Assembly: GCF_000332055.1 (NCBI RefSeq)
Contig: NZ_ALVZ01000234.1
Span: forward strand, 1 to 64,000
Origin: Xenococcus sp. PCC 7305
GTDB taxonomy: Bacteria; Cyanobacteriota; Cyanobacteriia; Cyanobacteriales; Xenococcaceae
Direction of reading: 5' to 3'
DNA: 64,000 bases
Positions 16,714-25,338 of the stretch are shown here, in pieces. Both the position numbers and the translations under genes were made by a program. A model generated the notes under the pieces. The model was not told where the DNA came from. It did no database searches and was given only the letters and a program-made list of their open reading frames with translations. The stretch's first letter is position 1; each line of letters starts with the position of its first letter.

Positions 16714-17490
16714 TTACATATAGGCAACAGGATTCAGCCACATCAAGACTTCCGATCGCAGACCAGTTAATTCTCCAGACAATCCTTGCTTAAACCATTG
16801 TGCGATCGCATCTAGAGGAGAAAACACAGCTCCCGTTTGCCAGGGCACATCCTGACCCAAAGGAGTTAAATGATTACCCTTGAGCGTTCGCATTACTGTA
16901 CTATTGGGAAAACGCTTTTGTAAACTAAATTGTAGATTTGGCGTTTGGTCTATAGTGTCATTATTAAACTTAATCAGAAGATTGCGAGCTATTTTGTAAT
17001 CTTGAGAGATTAAATTCTTAGTTTCTTGAGGGGAAGGCGTAAATTCTAGATCCAAAGCCTCCGTCACAGGGATCTGCTCCCCAAAAGGAATCGCCCGAGC
17101 CGCCGGATAATTATTAAAAGAAATCAGAATATTGCCTGCTCTTTCGACATTAAACAAACTACCAATGAGTAAATGTAGCTTGCAACCCATGCTATGACCA
17201 ATGCCATAAATAGGAAGATATCGTTTCCCAAAAGCATCCATTGCTTGAAGGCGATCGCAAATATTCTCGAAACGATTGAGAACTTCCTTAGCAATAGTTA
17301 AATGATCGAAAGTATTGAGAAAGGGTGTGGCAATAATTGCAAATCCAGCTTCTCCTATTTGCTCTAAAAAGGAACGATAAGACAGTTGGGGAGCAGTAGC
17401 AACAAAAGCTCCTCCCAGAAAATGAACCACCCCGACAATTTCTTGTGGGGGAAGATAGATAGAACCGCCAGAAAATTCTTGCCAAGACAT
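16714..17490 (-). CDS. DUF1350 family alpha/beta-hydrolase-like protein
   Basis: 258 residues. The opening WQEFSGGSIYLPP, the segment VVHFLGGAFVATAPQLSYRSFLE, and GIGHSMGCKLHLL (about 96-108) mark the DUF1350 family, found in cyanobacteria and chloroplasts. GHSMG looks like a nucleophile elbow, so it may be a hydrolase or a relative without activity; the substrate is not known. Oddity: a heptamer array starts three bases before the ATG, so there is no recognisable ribosome site. Confidence 0.8.
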   Translation of the reverse strand: MSWQEFSGGSIYLPPQEIVGVVHFLGGAFVATAPQLSYRSFLEQIGEAGFAIIATPFLNTFDHLTIAKEVLNRFENICDRLQAMDAFGKRYLPIYGIGHSMGCKLHLLIGSLFNVERAGNILISFNNYPAARAIPFGEQIPVTEALDLEFTPSPQETKNLISQDYKIARNLLIKFNNDTIDQTPNLQFSLQKRFPNSTVMRTLKGNHLTPLGQDVPWQTGAVFSPLDAIAQWFKQGLSGELTGLRSEVLMWLNPVAYM

Positions 17491-17493
17491 GAG

Positions 17494-17528
17494 TCAGTTA
17501 TCAGTTATCAGTTATCAGTTATCAGTTG
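17494..17528. repeat. Heptamer tandem repeat (TCAGTTA)x5 abutting a start codon
   Basis: Four perfect TCAGTTA units and one TCAGTTG, beginning three bases before the ATG of the DUF1350 gene (minus strand). The array therefore occupies its entire ribosome-binding region. It is followed by a small palindrome, GGGCTTCGCCC, at about 17531-17541. Confidence 0.9.
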
Positions 17529-17572
17529 TCGGGCTTCGCCCTTGAGAAAGGGAGCAGAGTATTTATTTATAC

Positions 17573-17607
17573 CATCTGCCATCTGCCCTCTGCCCTCTGC
17601 CCTCTGC
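17573..17607. repeat. Heptamer tandem repeat (CATCTGC/CCTCTGC)x5
   Basis: Units CATCTGC, CATCTGC, CCTCTGC, CCTCTGC, CCTCTGC, then CTTCGATTTAA as in the array at 106. It ends 7 bases before the prfC stop codon. Confidence 0.85.
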
Positions 17608-17614
17608 CTTCGAT

Positions 17615-19237
17615 TTAATCTGGTTCAATTCCTGCACCGACAGGAGCAGTAGACTTAAGATTTAAATCGGGATTATCCGCCATAATTTGACCTAAATTCC
17701 ATTCATTTCTGATTAATAAAACTGGTCTTCCCCAATTATCTTTGACGGTCATGGTGTTAAAAATCTTCCCTGATTTTTCCAGGGCTTCCCAACCGCCACC
17801 AACCCAACGGGCCAGACTGTAGGATAAAGGTTCCAAGGCAGTTTCTACGCCATATTCATTTCTAAGGCGAAACTGTACCACTTCAAACTGAAGTTGTCCC
17901 ACCGCAGCTAAAATAGGCTCACGCTTAAATTCATCAGAAGAATACATAATCTGAATTGCACCTTCTTCCCGCAATTCGGTGATTCCCTTTTGGAATTGTT
18001 TGAACTTAGAAGGGTTAGGATTTTTTAGGTAAGCAAAAATTTCGGGAGAAAAGCAGGGAATCCCCTCGTACTCTAGTTTTTTCCCGTTATAAATAGTATC
18101 GCCGATCGCAAAAACCCCAGGATTATTCAACCCGATGACATCTCCAGGATAGGCCACATCAAGTGATTCTCTACCTTGGGCAAATAGTTTCTGAGGACGA
18201 GACAGGCGAACAGTTTTCCCTGTGCGAGCATGTCGAACTGTCATGTCTTTTTCAAACTTCCCTGTACATACTCGAACAAAAGCTACTCGGTCGCGATGTT
18301 TGGGGTCCATATTAGCTTGAAGTTTGAAAACAAAACCGGTAAATTCGGGGTAGGTCGGCTCGATTTCCCCTTGGGATGAGTTGCGTCCTTCTGGTTTGAG
18401 GGCATATTCCAGGAAAGATTTGAGGAATAATTCCACCCCAAAATTGGTCATGGCACTGCCAAAAAACACAGGGGTCATTTTGCCAGCATGGATTTGTTCA
18501 AGGTCGAAATCAGCGGCTATTTCATCGAGGATTTCTAGCTCTTCTTGGAGTTGAACATAAAGTTCCGGCTCTAAGATTGCTTCAAGTTTGGGATCATCTA
18601 GTTCCAGGACCGTCTCTTGCGCGGCTTTGCTGCCATGAGAGCGACGTTCAAACAAATGTATTTTCTTCTCAATGCGATCGAATACCCCAGTGAAGCGATC
18701 GCCCATCCCAATGGGCCAATTCACGGCATAAGTCGCCATGCCAAGCTCTTGCTCAATTTCGTCTAGTAATTCTAGAGCTTCCCTGCCAGGCCGATCTAGT
18801 TTATTGACAAAGGTAAAAATTGGCAGCGCACGCAGTTGGCACACTTCAAATAACTTACGAGTTTGCGGTTCCAATCCCTTAGCAGCATCAATTAACATCA
18901 CCGCATTATCTGCTGCTGCTAATGTTCGATAAGTATCTTCACTAAAATCTTGGTGTCCAGGAGTATCAAGGAGATTGATCTGGAAATCATCGTAGCGAAA
19001 TTGCAACACAGTAGAGGTGATAGAAATACCCCTTTGTTGTTCCATCTCCATCCAGTCTGAAGTAGCTTTCCGTTGAGCGCGCCTGGCCTTTACCGAACCT
19101 GCTTCATGGATTGCACCCCCATAAAGTAACAATTTCTCGGTTAGGGTCGTTTTCCCTGCATCAGGGTGAGAGATAATGGCAAAATTGCGACGACCATCAA
19201 CAGCTTGTTCTAGTTCAGTTTGAATTTCTACGGACAT
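17615..19237 (-). CDS. prfC: Peptide chain release factor 3
   Basis: 540 residues. Translational GTPase that removes RF1/RF2 from the ribosome after termination. P-loop [15 protein letters not shown] (about 23-37), switch region [23 protein letters not shown] (about 92-105) and NKLDRPGR (about 144-151) are intact, and the C-terminal domains have normal length. Acts in the cytoplasm. The STRR array at 17573 lies just past its stop. No operon partner. Confidence 0.95.
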   Translation of the reverse strand: MSVEIQTELEQAVDGRRNFAIISHPDAGKTTLTEKLLLYGGAIHEAGSVKARRAQRKATSDWMEMEQQRGISITSTVLQFRYDDFQINLLDTPGHQDFSEDTYRTLAAADNAVMLIDAAKGLEPQTRKLFEVCQLRALPIFTFVNKLDRPGREALELLDEIEQELGMATYAVNWPIGMGDRFTGVFDRIEKKIHLFERRSHGSKAAQETVLELDDPKLEAILEPELYVQLQEELEILDEIAADFDLEQIHAGKMTPVFFGSAMTNFGVELFLKSFLEYALKPEGRNSSQGEIEPTYPEFTGFVFKLQANMDPKHRDRVAFVRVCTGKFEKDMTVRHARTGKTVRLSRPQKLFAQGRESLDVAYPGDVIGLNNPGVFAIGDTIYNGKKLEYEGIPCFSPEIFAYLKNPNPSKFKQFQKGITELREEGAIQIMYSSDEFKREPILAAVGQLQFEVVQFRLRNEYGVETALEPLSYSLARWVGGGWEALEKSGKIFNTMTVKDNWGRPVLLIRNEWNLGQIMADNPDLNLKSTAPVGAGIEPD

Positions 19238-19300
19238 TCATTTTTAGCAAGAGTAACGGATTTATTATATCTGACATTAGGAAGGTAATTGTGAGGAGAA

Positions 19301-19320
19301 GGTTTTAGGTTTTAGGTTTT
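19301..19320. repeat. Short heptamer repeat (GGTTTTA-type)
   Basis: Almost three units of GGTTTTA in the region between the divergent prfC and YqeY genes; the reverse complement (ACCTAAA) forms the array at 49851. Confidence 0.6.
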
Positions 19321-19419
19321 GGGGAAATTCTGAAAGGCGGGCGAAAGCTTATAATCTGAATCATGGGTTCATTCTCATAAAGTATTGGCAATAGAATATA
19401 AGTTTAAGTATTTAAAGTT

Positions 19420-19875
19420 ATGGGTCTTAAAGAGCGTATTGGAGAAGAGATTAAGTCAGCAATGAAGGCGAAAGATAAAGTTCGTCTAGAAACAGTACGT
19501 GGTATCAAAAAAGCCATTCTGGAAAAAGAAGTTGCTTTACGACCTAAAGGGCAAGACAGTCTTACTGAGGAAAATGAAGTGGAGATTTTGGTACAACAGG
19601 CTAAACAGCGACGGGATTCGATCGCCCAGTATCAGAAGGCCGGCAGAGAAGATTTGGCAGCCAAAGAAAGTCAAGAATTGGCAATTATTGAAACCTATCT
19701 CCCTAAACAACTAGATGATAGTGAAGTAGAATCAATTCTCGATGAAATTATCGCTTCTGTCGGAGCCACTTCTGCCAAGGATTTAGGCAAGGTTATGGGA
19801 GTTGCCATGAAGCAATTGAAGGGCAAGGCTGACGGTAAGAAAATTCAAACTTTAGTGAAAAGTAAACTGTCTTAA
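19420..19875 (+). CDS. GatB/YqeY domain-containing protein
   Basis: 151 residues, the normal size of stand-alone YqeY proteins: LKERIGEEIKSAMKAKDKVRL at the start, IAQYQKAGREDLAAKE in the middle, and IETYLPKQLDDSEVE, then GKVMGVAMKQLKGKADG near the end. The same domain forms the tRNA-binding tail of GatB, the amidotransferase making Gln-tRNA. The free-standing protein probably binds tRNA; its exact job is not established. Confidence 0.88.
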   Translation: MGLKERIGEEIKSAMKAKDKVRLETVRGIKKAILEKEVALRPKGQDSLTEENEVEILVQQAKQRRDSIAQYQKAGREDLAAKESQELAIIETYLPKQLDDSEVESILDEIIASVGATSAKDLGKVMGVAMKQLKGKADGKKIQTLVKSKLS

Positions 19876-19906
19876 CCTAACTGTGCGATCGGCGAGAGGC
19901 TGCTAT

Positions 19907-20665
19907 TTAAGGAGATAATATTGCTGAATTTTCCTGTTCTTCAACGAGTTTTGCCAGATCTTCTCGCCAGATTTGTTGCTTTTGCTTGTAATCTGGCGTA
20001 TTTATCTCAGGTTGCGAAAGGTGTGAATTTTCACTACTGATGAAAAATTCCAGCATCATTTTGAGCAATTCCACGATAGACAGACCTCTTTCGGCGGCTT
20101 CTTTGTGGATATCTTCATGGACTTCTGGTGGCACTTGAATTGTAGTGACAGTTCTCTCTTTCTCTGTGGTTGGGTTGAGTAAATTGCGAATGCTTTTAGC
20201 GGTTATTTTATCCAGAGGAATGATGTTAATGATGCTGCGCCAAGTTTCTACTAATTTCTCTCCTGTTAATTTGGCCAGAGCAATCGCCTGAGAAATATTA
20301 GTGGGTAAAACATCAAATCCGGCATACATTAATTCTAAAACTACTCTAGCAGCGCGAATAGTATCGTTAATCTGCCAGCGTTGTTTTCTAAGTTTTTCTC
20401 GACAAAAAGACGCAAAGGTTCCGTCCCCATAGTTTTTGTATAGTTTGAGGAATTTGATTTTGGCGAGTAACAAGCCGTTACGAACGAAGGCAAGTTGGTT
20501 ATAGGCAAACTCGAAGGTGAGATATTGTAGATCGAAGTCTCCTGCTATTTTGTCTTCTAAACCAATCGCATATTCGTTTAGTTCTTGGATTTCTGGCTTG
20601 TTGCTCAGTAGGATATTATCTTGATATACAGCGTTGAAGGGATTAAGCAGATATTTTTTTGTCAT
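19907..20665 (-). CDS. Plasmid-type regulatory/partition-like protein with RHH segment
   Basis: 252 residues, family not named with certainty. Residues about 50-155 share a module with the gene at 46232: a helical segment, then TFASFCREKLRKQRWQIN and ARVVLEL, and later a run beginning VLPTNISQAIALAKL. Residues about 166-205 (TVTTIQVPPEVHEDIHKEAAERG) look like a ribbon-helix-helix DNA-binding unit. Such genes are frequent on cyanobacterial plasmids and genomic islands. Probably binds DNA; target unknown. It opens an accessory block running to 25.1 kb. Confidence 0.6.
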   Translation of the reverse strand: MTKKYLLNPFNAVYQDNILLSNKPEIQELNEYAIGLEDKIAGDFDLQYLTFEFAYNQLAFVRNGLLLAKIKFLKLYKNYGDGTFASFCREKLRKQRWQINDTIRAARVVLELMYAGFDVLPTNISQAIALAKLTGEKLVETWRSIINIIPLDKITAKSIRNLLNPTTEKERTVTTIQVPPEVHEDIHKEAAERGLSIVELLKMMLEFFISSENSHLSQPEINTPDYKQKQQIWREDLAKLVEEQENSAILSP

Positions 20666-20929
20666 GACGCTTCACCCCAAAGATTGTTTTGCTGTTTGGT
20701 GTTCGAGGCTATTACGTCTATAGATGATTGATGTATACTGAGATTAGTCATATGCATTTATGTAAATGGCTTGTGAATAAGTGGTTGAGTACAAGTAGAG
20801 AAGTAATAACTAAGTTTCTCAGGCTGTAGTTGCTTCTTTACTAATTCAATCACAATATAATAATACCATATAGTAGCTGTTAACACGCCTAGAGAGATTA
20901 CTTTTGTAAAGTTTTTTCACTTTTCCAGA

Positions 20930-21151
20930 ATGACTAAATCAAATCGAAGAACAGATCAACTTGAGAAGTATAAATTTAAACCTGTAGGAGAAAAGCCTAT
21001 GGGGAAAAAACCTATAGGTATTCGTGTTCCAGAAGAACAGTATGAAAAGTTTATGGCAATCCCGAAAGATATTCGTTCTAAGCTTTTGAGAGATTTTATT
21101 GCTGAAACTGTAGAGAAATTTGATACTCAAAATCAAGCCTTCAATTGCTAA
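20930..21151 (+). CDS. Small CopG/RHH-like protein
   Basis: 73 residues. After a lysine-rich start with the internal near-repeat GEKPMGKKPIGIRVPEEQYE, the segment IRVPEEQYEKFMAIPKDIRSK followed by LLRDFIAE resembles a ribbon-helix-helix unit. No partner gene follows on the same strand, so if it is an antitoxin the toxin is missing. Moderate confidence that it is coding. Confidence 0.5.
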   Translation: MTKSNRRTDQLEKYKFKPVGEKPMGKKPIGIRVPEEQYEKFMAIPKDIRSKLLRDFIAETVEKFDTQNQAFNC

Positions 21152-21281
21152 TATACTTTTTAAGGTTTGGCAGTGTTGAGTATTGATTCGCACTGCTCAG
21201 TCTATGAAATGTGCGATCGCAACTGGAGAAAAATTAGGAACTGCGATCGCGTTAAAAATCATGATTCAACTATAGTGACTA

Positions 21282-21509
21282 CTATTTTGCATCTTTTTTG
21301 TTGAGCCATTCCAGGAAGATAAACAATAACTTGATCAGGAAAATTGCGATCGCAGCTTCTGGAGTTAGCCAACTCATTAGAGTAACTACAGTCACAGAGA
21401 TAACTTTGAAAATCCAAGGATTGATTTTTGGTTTCTTGGATGGTTGAGCTTTTTCAACAGAAGGGACAACGATGGTGATTTTGGTTTGAGATTGTTTGAT
21501 TGGCTGCAT
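21282..21509 (-). CDS. Small membrane protein, unknown
   Basis: 75 residues, not recognised. A basic N-terminal third is followed by one or two hydrophobic segments (about 32-45 and 50-68) ending in LEWLNKKDAK. Probably a small inner-membrane protein. It lies in the accessory block with no visible partner. Confidence 0.45.
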   Translation of the reverse strand: MQPIKQSQTKITIVVPSVEKAQPSKKPKINPWIFKVISVTVVTLMSWLTPEAAIAIFLIKLLFIFLEWLNKKDAK

Positions 21510-21684
21510 AGTGTTGCTTTGCGTTTGATGAATTAACTACAAGCTACAGGCAAAAGAACCACGTACCCAAGCACCATTAAGTACGAGCATCAACTGTTAT
21601 GTAAACGCACTGATTATCAAATTAAAACTGATTTGAACTCTTACTAGATATCTTCCACAAGATGAGAAAATAAGAAACATTAAG

Positions 21685-21720
21685 CCTCTCTCCTTTGAGG
21701 GGAGAGGTTTGGAGAGGGGT
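21685..21720. repeat. REP-like palindrome in front of the ROCO gene
   Basis: CCTCTCTCC (21685-21693), loop TTTGA, GGGGAGAGG (21699-21707) form a 9-bp stem with one wobble pair, followed by TTTGGAGAGGGG. Repeats of this build are scattered through many bacterial genomes. A long reading frame of the ROCO gene would begin inside this repeat, which argues for the later ATG at 21791. Confidence 0.7.
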
Positions 21721-21790
21721 TCAAGAACTTGCAAGCACTTATACGTACTTTTTAGCTAAAGTAGAGAGAGTTTATTTTGCTTATTACCAA

Positions 21791-24211
21791 ATGAGTACTC
21801 AGAAAAGACGAGGCGGTTATCTGGCGACAGCAAAAGGAGTCAGGAAACTAAAGGAAGCAAAGCGAATTAAAAAATATACTTATCAGAAAATTGCCGCAGC
21901 AGCCAATGAAACAGAAGATAAAGTAAAACGACTGTTTAATCCTCAATGGGGAAATGGCACATACAAAGTTGGAGAACAAGCGGTAGAAGCGATTTGTGAT
22001 GTTTTGGATTTAAGACCAGAAGAGATTGTTCGCGATTGGTATCCCGTAGAGATAACTCTAGATCAAACTAACATCCTCACCTCAGCTCCAGCAAAAAAGC
22101 ACGATCCATCTTATGACAAAGCACTTAAAAAAATTGAACAAGCTGCCAAGGAGCAAGAGGGAGTACTAGATCTTTCGAGGATGGAACTAACTGAACTTCC
22201 GCCAGAAATCGGACAAATATCCAACCTTGAAGGACTTGATCTCTCAAATAATTCCCTCAGTAGTCTGCCCCCAGAAATCGGACAAATATCCAACCTTACA
22301 GCACTTTACCTCTCAAATAATTCCCTCAGTAGTCTACCTCCAGAAATCGGACAACTATCCAACCTCACAGAACTTTACCTCTTAAATAACTCCCTCAGTA
22401 GTCTGCCCCCAGAAATTGTGCAATTATCCAACCTGACAATACTTGATCTAAATAATAATTTTCTCAGCAGTCTGCCCCCAGAAATTATACAATTATCCAA
22501 CCTGACAATACTTGATCTCAACAATAATTTTCTCAGCAGTCTACCACCAGGAATTGTACGATTATCCAACCTCACAGAACTTTTCCTCTCAAACAATTCG
22601 CTGAGCAATTTGCCACCAGAAATTTCACAACTATTCAACCTTAGGCATCTTTCAGTTTCAAATAATTCTCTGCCAATTCCCCCTGAAATTATCAAAGAAA
22701 AGTATGCATCAATTATCATCAATTACTATTTCTCTCTGCAAAAAGATCAAAAACAACCACTTCATGAAGCCAAAATGTTACTGGTAGGGCAAGGAAATGT
22801 TGGGAAAACTTGTCTTAGAGAACGATTAATTAGAAATCAATACGATCCGACTCGCAACAAAACTGATGGTATCGATATCGAGAATTGGAAAATTGAGATA
22901 GAAGACAAAGAACTGCAAGTTAATATTTGGGATTTTGGCGGACAAGAAATTATGCATTCTACCCACCAATTTTTCTTAACTGAGCGTAGCCTTTATCTTT
23001 TGATTGTTGACACAACTCAGAGTGAAGAAGAAAACCGCATTGAATATTGGCTGAAAATTATTCAGAGTTTTGGCAAGGATGCCCCTGTAATTCTTGTTGG
23101 GAATAAAGCCGATCAACATCCTTTCGATATCGATAAGAATGGCCTAAAAAAAAAATATTCTCAAATTAAAGATTTTTTTGAAATCTCGTGCGAAACAGGG
23201 GAAGGAATCCCTGAGTTGGCAGAATTTGTCAAACAGGAAATTAATCAACTAGAACATATTGATGATTTGCTACCTTTACCTTGGTTTAATATTAAACAAA
23301 AGCTAGAAAAAATTGATAAAGACTATATTCCCTACGAAGAATATGAATCTTTGTGTGAAGAGGAAAAAGTCGAGGAAGAACAGAAACAACGTATCCTAAT
23401 CCGCTTATTAAACGATTTGGGAATTGTCCTCAATTTTCAAGACGATCCCAGACTAGAAGATACTCATGTTCTCAATCCTGAATGGGTAACCAATGGTGTG
23501 TATAAAATACTCAACGATCGCGGACTAATAGTAGACAATCGAGGGATTCTCACTCTGACCATTCTAAAAAGAATTCTCTATCAAATCAATAAACGTCGCT
23601 ATCCAGTCAGAAAGCATCTATTTATCATTGGTATGATGCGCAAGTTTGAACTTTGTTTTGAGATGGAAACAGATAAACAATGGCTCATTCCCGATATCTT
23701 ACCCAAGGAAGAACCTTACACAGGAGAATGGGACAATACTCTAACTTTTGAATATCATTATCCCGTTTTACCTGGGAGCATTATTTCTCGCTTCATAGTT
23801 CGTATGAACCATTATATTCATCAAAAAACCTATTGGCGTAGTGGCGTAGTTTTGGCGCATGAAGGAAATACAGCCCTAGTCAAAGCAGATCGAGAAGATA
23901 AAATCATTGAAATCCGCGTTAAAGGAAACATTAATACTAGACGTAATCTTTTAACCGCAATTCGTTCTCAGTTCGACTATATTCATAGCACTATTCCTAG
24001 GATTAAAGCAGAACAAAAAGTTCAAGTTCCAGGCTATCCAGAAATTCCCCCAGTAGATTACGAATGGTTACTAGATTTAGAAAAGAAAAATAAGCCTAGT
24101 TTTATTCCCCCAGGACTAACTGATGAGATAAATCTTAGAGAAGTACTAAAAGGAATAGAGTCTGAAACAATTCGTCGTTCAAAAAATAGAGATCCATATA
24201 TAAACCAGTAG
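21791..24211 (+). CDS. ROCO-type protein: HTH - LRR - Roc GTPase - COR
   Basis: 806 residues from ATG 21791. Domains: an HTH-like N-terminus (about 5-85, with LATAKGVRKLKEAKRIKKYT and VEAICDVLDLRPEEIVRDWYP), of a kind seen at the front of cyanobacterial STAND/WD40-type signalling proteins; 23-residue leucine-rich repeats (about 123-300, consensus LPPEIxQLSNLTxLxLxNNxLSS); a Roc GTPase with P-loop GQGNVGKT (333-340), WDFGGQE (380-386) and NKAD (438-441); and a COR dimerisation region (about 490-680). ROCO proteins are GTP-dependent regulatory scaffolds related to LRRK2. The end appears cut: the following 80 codons in another frame look like its natural C-terminus (separate entry). Domain calls are firm; the biological role is open. 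Confidence 0.9.
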   Translation: MSTQKRRGGYLATAKGVRKLKEAKRIKKYTYQKIAAAANETEDKVKRLFNPQWGNGTYKVGEQAVEAICDVLDLRPEEIVRDWYPVEITLDQTNILTSAPAKKHDPSYDKALKKIEQAAKEQEGVLDLSRMELTELPPEIGQISNLEGLDLSNNSLSSLPPEIGQISNLTALYLSNNSLSSLPPEIGQLSNLTELYLLNNSLSSLPPEIVQLSNLTILDLNNNFLSSLPPEIIQLSNLTILDLNNNFLSSLPPGIVRLSNLTELFLSNNSLSNLPPEISQLFNLRHLSVSNNSLPIPPEIIKEKYASIIINYYFSLQKDQKQPLHEAKMLLVGQGNVGKTCLRERLIRNQYDPTRNKTDGIDIENWKIEIEDKELQVNIWDFGGQEIMHSTHQFFLTERSLYLLIVDTTQSEEENRIEYWLKIIQSFGKDAPVILVGNKADQHPFDIDKNGLKKKYSQIKDFFEISCETGEGIPELAEFVKQEINQLEHIDDLLPLPWFNIKQKLEKIDKDYIPYEEYESLCEEEKVEEEQKQRILIRLLNDLGIVLNFQDDPRLEDTHVLNPEWVTNGVYKILNDRGLIVDNRGILTLTILKRILYQINKRRYPVRKHLFIIGMMRKFELCFEMETDKQWLIPDILPKEEPYTGEWDNTLTFEYHYPVLPGSIISRFIVRMNHYIHQKTYWRSGVVLAHEGNTALVKADREDKIIEIRVKGNINTRRNLLTAIRSQFDYIHSTIPRIKAEQKVQVPGYPEIPPVDYEWLLDLEKKNKPSFIPPGLTDEINLREVLKGIESETIRRSKNRDPYINQ
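22196..22690 (+). repeat. 69-bp tandem repeat encoding the leucine-rich repeats
   Basis: About seven copies of a 69-base unit. The copies at about 22437-22505 and 22506-22574 are nearly identical at the DNA level, including silent positions, which points to recent duplication or gene conversion within the array. Confidence 0.75.
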
Positions 24212-24456
24212 ATCGCATTAAATATGTTCAATATTGGGAACAAGAAATTACAAAATTAGATGAAGCAATGAAAACTGTTTCCTCTGCCAATCTACAGGGA
24301 TTTAGAGACGATATCGATTTATATAATGAAATACGCGATAAAATACCTCAATTAACCAATATTCTCAAAGACATGTATTCTCTAACAACGGCCATCCACA
24401 GTGAATCTGGATTTGCAGAATTGATCAAGGCTGTAGAATTAAGACTCATGGAATAA
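24190..24456 (+). pseudogene. Detached C-terminus of the ROCO gene (frameshift)
   Basis: A frame open from 24190 to the stop at 24454 reads KPVDRIKYVQYWEQEITKLD, then a helical segment to the end (KAVELRLME). Its first ATG is 24268 (62 residues). It continues smoothly from the ROCO frame if one TA is removed from CCATATATAAACC at 24194-24206: the joined protein then reads RDPYKPVDRIKYV. The most economical reading is that a TA dinucleotide was gained and truncated the gene. It could also be a separately translated small ORF or a sequencing error. Confidence 0.6.
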
Positions 24457-24463
24457 GTTGAAA

Positions 24464-24865
24464 CTACTTAAATGAACTTAGAGAAACCGCGATTGAGGGA
24501 AATTCAGATAAAATTTTACGATCTGCCGTCACCAAATTAATTTCTAATTTCTGAGCAAGCGCTACGTACTCGCAATCATATGCCGAGCATCGAGATTGTT
24601 TAACCAAATCTAATATCTGCTTTGAGTTCATCTCAAACTCTTTCCCCAACATCAAGGCTTCAGCTTCCTGCATAATATAGCTAGCATCATCTAATTGAAG
24701 ATAACTTTTTCTGATATATAAAGCCAAAATGTTACGAAATTCAGAACGCCACAAATATGGAGCCACCCATTCAGGATCAGAGAGGAGAACGGATTCAGCT
24801 TCTTTGGTACGTTCCCCTTCAAGAAACAAATAAGCAATTACATTAGTATCTGTAACAATCATCAA
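24464..24865 (-). CDS. PIN-domain (VapC/FitB-like) toxin
   Basis: 133 residues. PIN-fold ribonuclease: acidic residues in VTDTNVIAYLF (Asp6), WRSEFRNILALY (Glu about 42), SAYDCEYVALAQ (Asp about 96) and LVTADRKILSE (Asp about 115) form the usual metal site. Such toxins cleave tRNA or rRNA when freed from the antitoxin. It overlaps the upstream antitoxin gene by 4 bases (ATGA). Confidence 0.85.
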   Translation of the reverse strand: MMIVTDTNVIAYLFLEGERTKEAESVLLSDPEWVAPYLWRSEFRNILALYIRKSYLQLDDASYIMQEAEALMLGKEFEMNSKQILDLVKQSRCSAYDCEYVALAQKLEINLVTADRKILSEFPSIAVSLSSFK

Positions 24866-25101
24866 CGACCCTCATTTTTGATTTTGAGAATCTCTTCATC
24901 AGTTAATAAATGTCGATTAGATCGAGCACGAAGCTTACGAATTTTCGGCAAGATACTTGTTCCGTCAGGTTCTGATTGAAGTAATACTTGCTCTAGACAA
25001 ACTAAGACCTCAGAATTCATGCTGCGACGGTTAAGTTTTGCACTTTGTTTGAGCTTTTGATACAAATTTTCAGGGATATTCTTAATTGTCAAATTTGTCA
25101 T
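24862..25101 (-). CDS. FitA/VapB-like RHH antitoxin
   Basis: 79 residues. The start TNLTIKNIPENLYQKLKQSA and RRSMNSEVLVCLEQ form an Arc/FitA-type ribbon-helix-helix; the tail (SNRHLLTDEEILKIKNEGR) would wrap the toxin. It neutralises the PIN toxin and should repress the shared promoter. ATGA overlap with the toxin gene indicates translational coupling. Confidence 0.85.
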   Translation of the reverse strand: MTNLTIKNIPENLYQKLKQSAKLNRRSMNSEVLVCLEQVLLQSEPDGTSILPKIRKLRARSNRHLLTDEEILKIKNEGR

Positions 25102-25229
25102 ATTGGTTGCATTCTGGTTGCATAGCAGAATTATATAATATTGATTTAAATCATACTAAATCTGATTCCGCAAACACACTTTTAGATGAGAGAATTTTAA
25201 TAGGTTCAAACCCTTCTGCCGTCTCTCTT

Positions 25230-25272
25230 GGTGCGCGTTCCCTAGCGCCTTGCAAAGGCGCGGGGTCGCACC
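25230..25272. repeat. Palindromic element, copy A (37-bp core 25233-25269)
   Basis: Nested hairpin: GGTGCG (25230-25235) pairs with CGCACC (25267-25272), CCC with GGG, and GCGCCTT (25245-25251) with AAGGCGC (25255-25261) around the loop GCA. The core begins GCGCGTTCC and ends GGGTCGC, exactly as the copy at 59051. Intergenic here, between the antitoxin promoter and the end of the kinase gene. Confidence 0.8.
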
Positions 25273-25338
25273 GCTGCCGTCTGCCATCTGCCTTCCCTCA
25301 ACTCGTAAGCCTTTTATCTCAACAGGATTTAGTATCAG

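Noticed and set aside
21695-21790. TTG-started extension of the ROCO protein
   Set aside because: Its first codons lie in a REP-like palindrome, and the conserved HTH segment begins after ATG 21791.
24180-24190. A-AAA-AAT slippery heptamer near the ROCO stop, possible programmed -1 frameshift
   Set aside because: A -1 slip there meets TAG at 24187-24189 at once, so it cannot lead into the downstream frame. The TA-run explanation fits better.
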